Below are positions 1-5,144 of a stretch of 5,144 nt of DNA, in pieces; position 1 is the stretch's first letter; each line of letters begins with the position of its first letter. Source of the DNA: Candidatus Muproteobacteria bacterium (GTDB lineage Bacteria > Pseudomonadota > Gammaproteobacteria > Acidiferrobacterales > Sulfurifustaceae); NCBI GenBank assembly GCA_023266455.1, contig JAHFQD010000161.1, positions 1-5,144 on the forward strand. Reading direction: 5' to 3'. Both the position numbers and the translations under genes were made by a program. Under the pieces are notes generated by a model. The model did not search any database. It was not told where the DNA came from and saw nothing but the letters and a program-made list of their open reading frames with translations.

Positions 1-388
<388 letters not shown>

Positions 389-512
389 ATAACACCCAAG
401 TTGTCTTAAAGTGGTGTTTGGTTGAGACCAACGCAATATTCTTAAACCTTTTACTTACTTGTCTGAATTTGCTTAGGCGCCCGTTGAAGCGGGCGGCTTG
501 AGCACAATGGTT
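389..512 (+). other. 23S-5S internal transcribed spacer
   Basis: This 124-nt transcribed spacer separates 23S from 5S and contains no tRNA. Two possible stem-loops are visible. AACACC at 391-396 can pair with GGTGTT at 413-418. A GC-rich hairpin pairs CGCCCG at 478-483 with CGGGCG at 490-495 around a TTGAAG loop. Spacer structures of this kind usually take part in processing of the precursor by RNases, but the cleavage sites cannot be placed from sequence alone. Confidence 0.8.
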
Positions 513-632
513 TGCCTGGCGGCTATAGCGAGCTGGAACCACCCGATCCCATCCCGAACTCGGAAGTGAAACGGTTCAGCGCCGATGATAGTCCGGAGTT
601 TCCTCCGTGCGAAAGTAGGACACTGCCAGGCT
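513..632 (+). rRNA. rrf: 5S ribosomal RNA, complete
   Basis: This is a complete 5S rRNA of about 120 nt, the usual bacterial length. The terminal helix I is formed by TGCCTGGC at 513-520 and GCCAGGC at 625-631. The conserved internal stretches are present: CCCATCCCGAACTCGGAAGTGAA (549-571), of which the CCGAACTC part is diagnostic for loop C, then GCGCCGATGATAGT, and GCGAAAGTAGGACACTG near the 3' side. It lies in the usual bacterial order after 23S and is followed at once by the operon terminator. The mature 3' end is placed at 631-632 by analogy with E. coli. Confidence 0.97.
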
Positions 633-639
633 TTAATTC

Positions 640-674
640 AAAGCCCATCGACTGTAAAGTCGATGGGCTTTTTT
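640..674 (+). terminator. Rho-independent terminator of the rrn operon
   Basis: A perfect 14-bp stem pairs 640-653 (AAAGCCCATCGACT) with 658-671 (AGTCGATGGGCTTT) around a GTAA tetraloop, and it runs into a T-tract at 669-674. It starts 8 nt after the 5S 3' end, so it ends the rRNA operon. The stem is nearly self-complementary, so it could also act on leftward transcription, with the A-run at 640-642 giving a short U-tract. Confidence 0.96.
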
Positions 675-821
675 ATTACTAAAGCGTTTCTCAAGAGCGT
701 ATACTTTCCCCTGATTAAGCCGATTATTTGCTTATTTTTGAAATTCGGCTAGTTTTTAAGGATTAAACGATCCATCTAACTAACGCGGAGAGCGTTATAA
801 ATCAGGCGGTGTAAATAGCTT
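675..821 (+). promoter_or_regulatory. AT-rich leader with candidate promoter for the 822 gene
   Basis: These ~147 bp hold no gene and must carry the promoter for the hydrolase, since a strong terminator lies just upstream. The best -10 candidate is TATACT at 700-705, with a weak -35 (TTACTA at 676-681, 18-bp spacing). An alternative is TTGAAA at 738-743 with a poor -10 (GATTAA at 761-766). AGCCGA (718-723) can pair with TCGGCT (745-750) over a long AT loop just before a T5 run. TAACGC (781-786) can pair with GCGTTA (792-797) around a GGAGA loop. A modest ribosome-binding site, AGGCGG (804-809), lies 12 nt before the ATG. No promoter assignment here is firm. Confidence 0.4.
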
Positions 822-1682
822 ATGTCTGATGTCCGAGACGTTTGTAATGATCCCGCCAATGACGGTGTAGCAACTTCTGTCTCAAAATCAGGCGAACGGC
901 TCAAGCTCCTGAGTTACAACATCCAGGCGGGCATCGCGACCAGCCGTTTTCGTCATTACCTGACGCGTAGTTGGCGCCATTTTTTTCCTTGCTCTAGTCG
1001 TCTCGGTAACCTCGATCGTATCTCAGCACTATTTCACGACGCCGATATTGTCGGTCTGCAAGAAGCCGATGGTGGCAGTCTCCGCAGCGGTTTCGTCAAT
1101 CTAACTGAATACCTCGCGGTGCAAGCGCGATTTCCTTGGTGGTACGACCAGACTAATCGCGACCTGGGTAAATTCGCACAGCACACGATCGGCATTCTTA
1201 GTCGTCCCATTCCCAGCGATATCGCTGAGCTGCGTCTGCCCGGCGTGATCCCAGGACGCGGCGCACTTGCTGTCCGATATGGTCACGGCGTCGATTCGTT
1301 ATTGGTTGTTATCGCGCACCTGGCGCTGGGTAGACGGGCACGATTGCGTCAGATCGCTTTTCTCGCCGAAGTTATTGAGAGTTCGCGCCATGTAGTATTA
1401 ATGGGCGACTTCAACTGTGAGTCTGACAGCCTCGAAATGGAATGGTTGTTAGCGCGTACCGAGCTTTGCACACCGAAACATGAACTACGCACGTTCCCAA
1501 GTTGGCGGCCGCAGAGACATATCGATCATATCTTGGTGTCGTCCACGTTGACGGTGCACGATGTCTACGCGATCAACGCTCCGATTTCAGATCATCTTCC
1601 AGTCGCTATGCAAGTCGAGCTGCCGCCGAACGTACAACTTCAGCGCGCACCGAAAATCTCCACCGCCGTTTCCGCTGCGTAG
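822..1682 (+). CDS. Endonuclease/exonuclease/phosphatase-fold metal-dependent hydrolase
   Basis: This 286-residue protein has the complete motif set of the EEP (DNase I / exonuclease III / Mg-dependent phosphatase) superfamily. LSYNIQ (30-35) holds the metal-site Asn, GLQEADGG (78-85) the metal-binding Glu, and IAHLALG (164-170) a catalytic-type His. GDFNC (195-199) carries the Asp/Asn pair. HIDHILVS (233-240) and SDHLP (256-260) supply the final Asp-His. All expected residues are present, so an active enzyme is likely. The substrate (nucleic acid, phospholipid or other phosphodiester) cannot be read from the motifs. The stretch at 39-53 (ATSRFRHYLTRSWRH) and PGRGAL (144-149) match my memory of a conserved gammaproteobacterial subfamily of unknown role. 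No signal peptide is seen, so it is probably cytoplasmic. The first ~26 and last ~18 residues look unrelated to the core. No other in-frame start fits. It probably shares a transcript with dtd, 30 bp downstream. Confidence 0.9.
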   Translation: MSDVRDVCNDPANDGVATSVSKSGERLKLLSYNIQAGIATSRFRHYLTRSWRHFFPCSSRLGNLDRISALFHDADIVGLQEADGGSLRSGFVNLTEYLAVQARFPWWYDQTNRDLGKFAQHTIGILSRPIPSDIAELRLPGVIPGRGALAVRYGHGVDSLLVVIAHLALGRRARLRQIAFLAEVIESSRHVVLMGDFNCESDSLEMEWLLARTELCTPKHELRTFPSWRPQRHIDHILVSSTLTVHDVYAINAPISDHLPVAMQVELPPNVQLQRAPKISTAVSAA

Positions 1683-1712
1683 TTTTTTTAACTCGAACGG
1701 TCAGCGTTTCCA

Positions 1713-2150
1713 ATGATCGGTCTACTTCAACGCGTTACTCGCGCTAGCGTGACTGTCGACAGTCGCATCGTCGGTGCGATCGATCGAGGAGTTTTGGTAT
1801 TCGTCGGTGTTGAACGCCAAGATAATGAAGCACGCGCGGATCGTTTACTGGAACGGTTGCTTGGGTATCGAATATTTTCGGATGCCGATGGCAAAATGAA
1901 TTTGAGTGTACGAGACGTCTCAGGCGGTCTGCTTCTCGTCCCGCAATTTACTTTGGCGGCCGACACGACCAAGGGGATGTGTCCAAGTTTCACCCCTGCA
2001 GCGGATCCGGAAACGGGTCGGCGGCTCTTCGATCATCTCGTCAACCAAGCCCATCAGGCGTATCCCAGTGTTTCCACCGGTATTTTTGGGGCAGATATGC
2101 AGGTCGTGTTAACGAACGACGGCCCCGTCACGTTTTGGCTCACCGCATAA
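1713..2150 (+). CDS. dtd: D-aminoacyl-tRNA deacylase
   Basis: Dtd hydrolyses the ester bond of D-aminoacyl-tRNAs (for example D-Tyr-tRNA) in the cytoplasm. It recycles the tRNA and keeps D-amino acids, and mis-attached glycine on tRNA-Ala, out of proteins. At 145 residues it has exactly the E. coli length and aligns end to end without gaps as recalled. It starts with [29 protein letters not shown] (51-64) is typical. The active-site QFTLAADT (78-85) and the cross-subunit Gly-cisPro motif NDGPVTF (135-141), which excludes L-aminoacyl substrates, are intact. Pro77 replaces the Ser of the E. coli SQFTL motif; a Pro there occurs in other family members as I recall. Cys90 replaces the Arg of GMRPSF. 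The ATG at 1713 matches the family start, although no good Shine-Dalgarno precedes it, which suggests translation linked to the hydrolase upstream. Confidence 0.97.
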   Translation: MIGLLQRVTRASVTVDSRIVGAIDRGVLVFVGVERQDNEARADRLLERLLGYRIFSDADGKMNLSVRDVSGGLLLVPQFTLAADTTKGMCPSFTPAADPETGRRLFDHLVNQAHQAYPSVSTGIFGADMQVVLTNDGPVTFWLTA

Positions 2151-2168
2151 AGCCCTTAGATTCTCGCT

Positions 2169-2258
2169 AATAACCGAGGCAATACCTTGGTTTATTGCCC
2201 TAACTAGCCGGTTTGGGCACGCCGTTTGCAAATTATTTAAGCAACGGACGGAAACGGC
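2169..2258 (+). promoter_or_regulatory. Cluster of stem-loops in the leader of the response-regulator gene
   Basis: Three adjacent stem-loops can form on the + strand between dtd and the regulator. AATAACCGAGG (2169-2179) pairs with CCTTGGTTTATT (2185-2196), with one G-U pair and one bulge. GCCCTAAC (2197-2204) pairs with GTTTGGGC (2211-2218), with one mismatch. CCGTTTGC (2222-2229) pairs with GCAACGG (2241-2247), with one bulge. GCCGTTT (2221-2227) can instead pair perfectly with AAACGGC (2252-2258), ending 3 nt before the ATG and enclosing the purine-rich GGACGGAAA (2246-2254). None is followed by a proper T-run, so the first is at best a weak dtd terminator. No promoter stands out. A regulatory role is inferred from the pairing only. 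Confidence 0.35.
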
Positions 2259-2261
2259 TGA

Positions 2262-3626
2262 ATGGCTTCTACGGCAACAACGATAACGTCAAATATTATT
2301 ACTTCCAACGCGGCACGCGAGGCGCGACCACGAATTTTGGTGGCCGACGATTCGCGCGTTATTCGGCAGGCGGTGCGAAAAATCTTGGACTCAAATTTCG
2401 AAGTTATCCAAGCTGAAAACGGCACCGTTGCATGGGAAATGATCCAGCAGGATGCCACGTTAAAGGCGTTAATCACCGATATCGAAATGCCCGGTCTCGA
2501 CGGCTACGGACTGATTTGCCAAATCCGTGGCATCGACGAAGGGCGCATCCGCGATATGCCGATCATCGCGATTACCGGCGCCGACGATGAAGAAACGCGC
2601 CAGCGCGCGTTCGCCTGCGGCGCGACCGATTTTATTACCAAACCCATCGATGCAATTCAGCTGCAGGCGCGCGTGCAGGCGTATATGCGTTACGACCAGC
2701 ACACGCGCGAATTGGCTGAGCGTTCCGAGGCATTAGAACAACAAGCGATCGACGATCCGGCGACGGGTCTGCGCAGTCGTCGTTACTTTCTGGAGCGCGG
2801 CGAGCAAGACATCGCGTTCGCAGTGCGACGCGTCAAAGATGTGACGCTGCTACGCATCGACATCGACGGCTTCAAAAAGATTTATCGCATGCACGGTGAT
2901 GAAGTCAGCGACCGTTTGTTGGGATGGTTGGCGAAAATATTATTCGAAACGGCGCGTACCGAAGACACGGTGGCGCGCATCGGCGGTGCCGAATTCGCGA
3001 TCATGGCCACGGCGACCGATATCGAGACGGCCACGACGCTGTGTCAGCGCGTGCGCAAAGCGGTGGCGGAAGCGCCGTTTACGACTAACGAAATTAAAAT
3101 TCCGATTACGCTGAGCATGGGGCTCGCCAGTTTGCGGCAAGACCGGCAAGAGAACATCGATGGATTGCTTCGACTCGCGCAGCAGCGCTTGTGTCATGCG
3201 CAGTCCGAAGGTGGCGATCGTTTTTGCACCTCAATTCTTGGAGACACTTTGCCAGCGGTGGAAGAAGTACTCGTCGCGCCGTTGGAGGTCGCTAACGATA
3301 AGGTGGAGCCGGTGGTAATCGAGGTCGAGGCCGAAGCGCCGATGCCGATCCCTGCGCCGGTGGATGAAGTGCCGATGCTGGTCGCCGAATCGATCGTACC
3401 CGACGTCGAAGTGCCGCCAGCCAATTCACCACCGCAAGAACAACCGCTGTCGAATACGGCAAGCGATATGACGGTACCAGTCGAACTTCTGAGCGTCGAC
3501 AAAGCGCTGCAGTTCATCGCGCACGGCAAAGGCGAAGTTTTGCTGCCTTATCTAGAGCAACTCGTACAACAGTTGAAACCGCTGTTGGATTTTTGCCGCG
3601 AAGCCCGCAACGCGCAAAAGAAGTAA
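2262..3626 (+). CDS. Response regulator with degenerate GGDEF domain (probable c-di-GMP receptor)
   Basis: This 454-residue cytoplasmic protein is a two-component regulator. Residues 23-145 form a receiver domain with every key residue: acidic pair D29/D30, phospho-acceptor D73 (ITDIEMPGLDG), T105 and K127 (TKP). A short helical linker (146-163) leads to a GGDEF-like domain (about 164-325) that opens with DPATGL. Its signature reads RIGGAEF (239-245), so the catalytic acid is Ala243. Relative to PleD as recalled, the guanine-contact Asn is Tyr208, and the phosphate-contact Lys and Arg are Gln314 and Gly318. The first metal Asp (D200) and D217 remain. The inhibitory-site RxxD (R232-D235) is intact. 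I infer no cyclase activity but possible c-di-GMP binding. Residues 330-400 are a Pro/Glu/Val-rich linker. Residues 404-454 form an unrecognised, probably helical tail. No histidine kinase lies in the window. The nearest alternative is a weakly active cyclase. Confidence 0.9.
   Translation: MASTATTITSNIITSNAAREARPRILVADDSRVIRQAVRKILDSNFEVIQAENGTVAWEMIQQDATLKALITDIEMPGLDGYGLICQIRGIDEGRIRDMPIIAITGADDEETRQRAFACGATDFITKPIDAIQLQARVQAYMRYDQHTRELAERSEALEQQAIDDPATGLRSRRYFLERGEQDIAFAVRRVKDVTLLRIDIDGFKKIYRMHGDEVSDRLLGWLAKILFETARTEDTVARIGGAEFAIMATATDIETATTLCQRVRKAVAEAPFTTNEIKIPITLSMGLASLRQDRQENIDGLLRLAQQRLCHAQSEGGDRFCTSILGDTLPAVEEVLVAPLEVANDKVEPVVIEVEAEAPMPIPAPVDEVPMLVAESIVPDVEVPPANSPPQEQPLSNTASDMTVPVELLSVDKALQFIAHGKGEVLLPYLEQLVQQLKPLLDFCREARNAQKK
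3333..3416 (+). repeat. Short degenerate repeats inside the regulator's linker
   Basis: The 13-mer GAAGYGCCGATGC occurs at 3333-3345 and 3366-3378, and a shortened copy GAAGTGCCG occurs at 3408-3416. They encode the E-A/V-P-M and E-V-P steps of the acidic Pro-rich linker (residues 358-361, 369-372 and 383-386). The spacings of 33 and 42 bp keep the reading frame. This looks like a low-complexity spacer evolving by local duplication rather than a mobile or regulatory repeat. Confidence 0.4.
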
Positions 3627-3631
3627 GATTT

Positions 3632-4612
3632 TTACGCCCGTTTGATCGGAAACGCGATCACATCGGCGATCGAGCGCGCACCGGTCGCCAGCATTACCAA
3701 GCGATCGACTCCCAACGCGACGCCGGAACACTCCGGCAATCCATCTTTGAGCGACTGTAAGAAATATTCGTCTACTTGAACGGATGGTAATCCGCTCGCG
3801 CGTCGGTGCACGAGATCGTGGTCGAAACGCTCGCGTTGTTCGTCGGCGTCGCCGAGTTCATGGAAGCCGTTGGCGATTTCGATACCTTCGATATACAACT
3901 CGAACCGTTCGGCGAGCGGCGGATTTTCGCCGCGTATCCGTGCGCCAGCCGCCTGCGAAGCGGGATACTCGTGTAAGAACGTCATGCCGCCGCGACCGAG
4001 TTGCGGTTCGACCACATGGGTCAACAATAGATAACGCCAAGGGTCTAAGTCGTGATCCGGCATACCGTTGGGAATCGAAATCCCATGTTGACGCACGCAC
4101 TCGGCGAATCCGTTGACACTCGCGGTATGCGGGTCGAGACCGCAATGGCGGCGAAACGCCTCGCGGTAAGTGAGTTTTTCGGGCTGAGCGCGCGCGAGTC
4201 GTTTGCCGAGAATATCGGCGACGAGTTCGGCAACTTCTTCCATGAGCCGATGATGATCGAACCCCAAACGGTACCATTCGAGCATGGTGAATTCCGGATT
4301 GTGTAAACGTCCGGCTTCGTTGTCGCGAAACACTTTGCAAATTTGGTAGATCGATCCCGTCCCGGCGGCGAGGAGCCGTTTCATTGGGAATTCTGGCGAG
4401 GTGTGTAAATAACAATTCAACCCCGCCGCGAATTCCGGTCCGGTGTAACGTGTTGCGAGACTAGCGAGATGTGGTTCGGTGGTCGCGGCGCGCGAAAGAA
4501 TCGGCGTCTCCACTTCTAGCACGCCACGCTCGGCGAAGAATGCGCGCAAGCGCTCAAGCACGCGCGCGCGCAAACGTAGAGTGTCGATCGAAGCGGTTGG
4601 GGACCAGGTCAT
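3632..4612 (-). CDS. epmA: EF-P--(R)-beta-lysine ligase EpmA (PoxA/GenX)
   Basis: EpmA is a LysRS paralogue that activates (R)-beta-lysine with ATP and joins it to the conserved lysine of elongation factor P, letting EF-P rescue ribosomes stalled at polyproline. At 326 residues it matches E. coli EpmA (325) and lacks the N-terminal anticodon-binding domain of true LysRS (~500 residues). Class II motifs are all present: motif 1 RGVLEVETP (29-37), motif 2 FRDNE to HNPEFTMLEWYR (95-115) and motif 3 SGVALGVDRLVML (296-308). Pocket residues SPE (72-74), E245, N248 and E252 (GIEIANGFHEL) match. Ala299 corresponds to E. coli Ala298, which separates EpmA from LysRS (Gly there). The ATG start fits the family N-terminus (W-P-A-S-I pattern), although no clear Shine-Dalgarno precedes it. 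Neither efp nor epmB lies in the window. It converges on the regulator gene, 5 bp away. Confidence 0.97.
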   Translation of the reverse strand: MTWSPTASIDTLRLRARVLERLRAFFAERGVLEVETPILSRAATTEPHLASLATRYTGPEFAAGLNCYLHTSPEFPMKRLLAAGTGSIYQICKVFRDNEAGRLHNPEFTMLEWYRLGFDHHRLMEEVAELVADILGKRLARAQPEKLTYREAFRRHCGLDPHTASVNGFAECVRQHGISIPNGMPDHDLDPWRYLLLTHVVEPQLGRGGMTFLHEYPASQAAGARIRGENPPLAERFELYIEGIEIANGFHELGDADEQRERFDHDLVHRRASGLPSVQVDEYFLQSLKDGLPECSGVALGVDRLVMLATGARSIADVIAFPIKRA

Positions 4613-4661
4613 TTTATTCGGGGAGACTTAAAAGCGAATCATCGCGTCCGCCAGGGTGCGA

Positions 4662-4690
4662 AGTATAACGGGGTTTGTTCGGGTTGCCGA
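4662..4690 (-). promoter_or_regulatory. epmA: Candidate sigma-70 promoter for epmA
   Basis: On the - strand, TCGGCA (4690-4685) stands as a -35 box, with 4 of 6 consensus bases. It is followed after exactly 17 bp by TATACT (4667-4662) as a -10 box, with 5 of 6. Transcription would start near 4655, about 40 nt before the epmA ATG. The promoter lies in the 82-bp gap after the glcF stop, so epmA can be expressed independently of the glycolate genes. No terminator hairpin is seen in the gap, so read-through from glcF may add to expression. Confidence 0.5.
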
Positions 4691-4694
4691 CTCG

Positions 4695-5144
4695 TTATTT
4701 TCGCGCGATGGCGGTGTCGAGGAGCTCGATCCAATGACGCACGGGCGTTTCCGTACCGCTTTGAAGATGGGCGATGCAACCGATATTGGCGGAGGCGATC
4801 GTGTCCGGTTTATGCGTTTGTAGTGTCGCGAGCTTGCGTTCGCGCAAGGTCGACGAAAGCGCCGGTTGAAGTAGTGAGTACGTTCCTGCCGAGCCGCAGC
4901 ACAGGTGCGCGTCCGCGATCGGTGTCAATTCATAACCGATGGCGCGCAATAGCGTTTCCACCGAACCGCGTATTTGTTGTCCGTGTTGCAGCGTGCAGGG
5001 TGAATGCCAGGCGATGCGGCGCGGCGCGGTCGATTTCATCAGCGCCGCTATTCGATCTTGGTAAGCCGGTAGAATTTCGGCGAGGTCTTTCGCGAGCGCG
5101 GCGACACGCGCGGCTTTGTCGGCGTAAACCGGATCGTGACGCAA
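4695..5144 (-). CDS. glcF: Glycolate oxidase iron-sulfur subunit GlcF, C-terminal part
   Basis: The visible 149 residues are the C-terminal third of a ~400-residue protein; the reading frame is open to the window edge. The edge codon is TTG (Leu) and is not taken as the start. GlcF carries the iron-sulfur centres of the membrane-associated GlcDEF complex, which oxidises glycolate to glyoxylate and passes electrons to the respiratory chain. This part holds the second cysteine-rich CCG domain. Its signatures, in visible-residue numbering, are HSPCTLQH (47-54), LCCGSAGTY (81-89) and NIGCIAHL (120-127), followed by the GlcF-typical ending VRHWIELLD (135-143). RHDPVYADKA at the start also matches E. 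coli GlcF as recalled. The N-terminal 4Fe-4S ferredoxin motifs lie outside. Related CCG proteins (GlpC, LldE/LutA, HdrB-like) are less likely given CTLQH and the CCGSAGTY context. glcD and glcE are expected upstream but unseen. Confidence 0.93.
   Translation of the reverse strand: MRHDPVYADKAARVAALAKDLAEILPAYQDRIAALMKSTAPRRIAWHSPCTLQHGQQIRGSVETLLRAIGYELTPIADAHLCCGSAGTYSLLQPALSSTLRERKLATLQTHKPDTIASANIGCIAHLQSGTETPVRHWIELLDTAIARK

Noticed and set aside
718..756. Second terminator (AGCCGA...TCGGCT followed by TTTTT) after the rrn operon
   Set aside because: It is a 6-bp stem with a 21-nt AT-rich loop, and a strong perfect terminator already lies at 640-674. It is probably chance.
774..804. attC-like or integron-like inverted repeat (ATCTAAC then TAACGC...GCGTTATAA)
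   Set aside because: The left end fits RYYYAAC, but the right end GTTATAA does not fit GTTRRRY. There is no integrase, cassette array or second copy, so it is best treated as a simple 6-bp hairpin.
1639..1690. Possible terminator at the end of the EEP gene (T7 run at 1683-1689)
   Set aside because: The only preceding stem is 5 bp (CAGCG/CGCTG) with a loop of about 27 nt. That is too weak, and dtd follows 30 bp after the stop.
3194..3529. 111-codon Ser/Thr/Gly-rich frame antisense to the regulator's linker
   Set aside because: It is the reverse reading of GC-biased Pro/Glu/Val codons. The low complexity mirrors the sense-strand repeat and gives no independent support.
3858..4415. 185-codon open frame on the - strand in another frame of epmA
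   Set aside because: It lies entirely within epmA, whose frame carries all class II motifs. The shadow product is Arg/Ser-rich with no recognisable domain.
3632..4612. Lysyl-tRNA synthetase as the identity of the - strand synthetase-like gene
   Set aside because: The anticodon-binding domain is absent, the length is 326 residues, and Ala299 replaces the LysRS Gly. EpmA fits end to end.

Overview
The window reads as chromosomal DNA from a gammaproteobacterium. The 23S rRNA 3' end and the 23S-5S junction resemble Pseudomonas and related lineages. The protein genes (dtd, epmA, a glcF-type subunit) are close to E. coli and pseudomonad homologues, judged from memory. The exact genus cannot be told from this sequence alone. 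Nothing looks like a prophage, transposon, integron or CRISPR array, and no tRNA gene follows the 5S gene.

Layout: bases 1-388 are the last ~390 nt of a 23S rRNA gene. A 124-nt spacer follows, then a complete 5S rRNA gene (513-632) and a strong intrinsic terminator (640-674) that ends the rrn operon. After a ~150-bp AT-rich leader come three rightward genes. The first is an endonuclease/exonuclease/phosphatase-fold hydrolase (822-1682). The second, 30 bp later, is dtd for D-aminoacyl-tRNA deacylase (1713-2150). After 111 bp that can fold into several stem-loops comes the third, a 454-residue response regulator with a GGDEF-like domain (2262-3626). On the other strand, epmA (4612-3632) meets the regulator gene tail to tail with a 5-bp gap. 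Upstream of epmA, on the same strand, lies the 3' third of a glcF-like gene that runs off the window edge.

Function: much of the window concerns translation: the rRNAs, Dtd (removes D-amino acids from mischarged tRNA) and EpmA (attaches beta-lysine to elongation factor P). I see no evidence of co-regulation beyond the probable hydrolase-dtd pair. GlcF belongs to glycolate oxidation, and epmA appears to have its own promoter just past the glcF stop.

The most interesting object is the response regulator. Its receiver domain looks fully functional. Its GGDEF domain reads GGAEF and has also lost several substrate-binding residues, yet it keeps the RxxD inhibitory-site motif that binds c-di-GMP. 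A Pro/Glu/Val-rich linker then leads to an unrecognised C-terminal helical segment. I infer a phosphorylation-controlled c-di-GMP receptor or scaffold rather than a diguanylate cyclase. I did not find a clearly novel multi-gene system.
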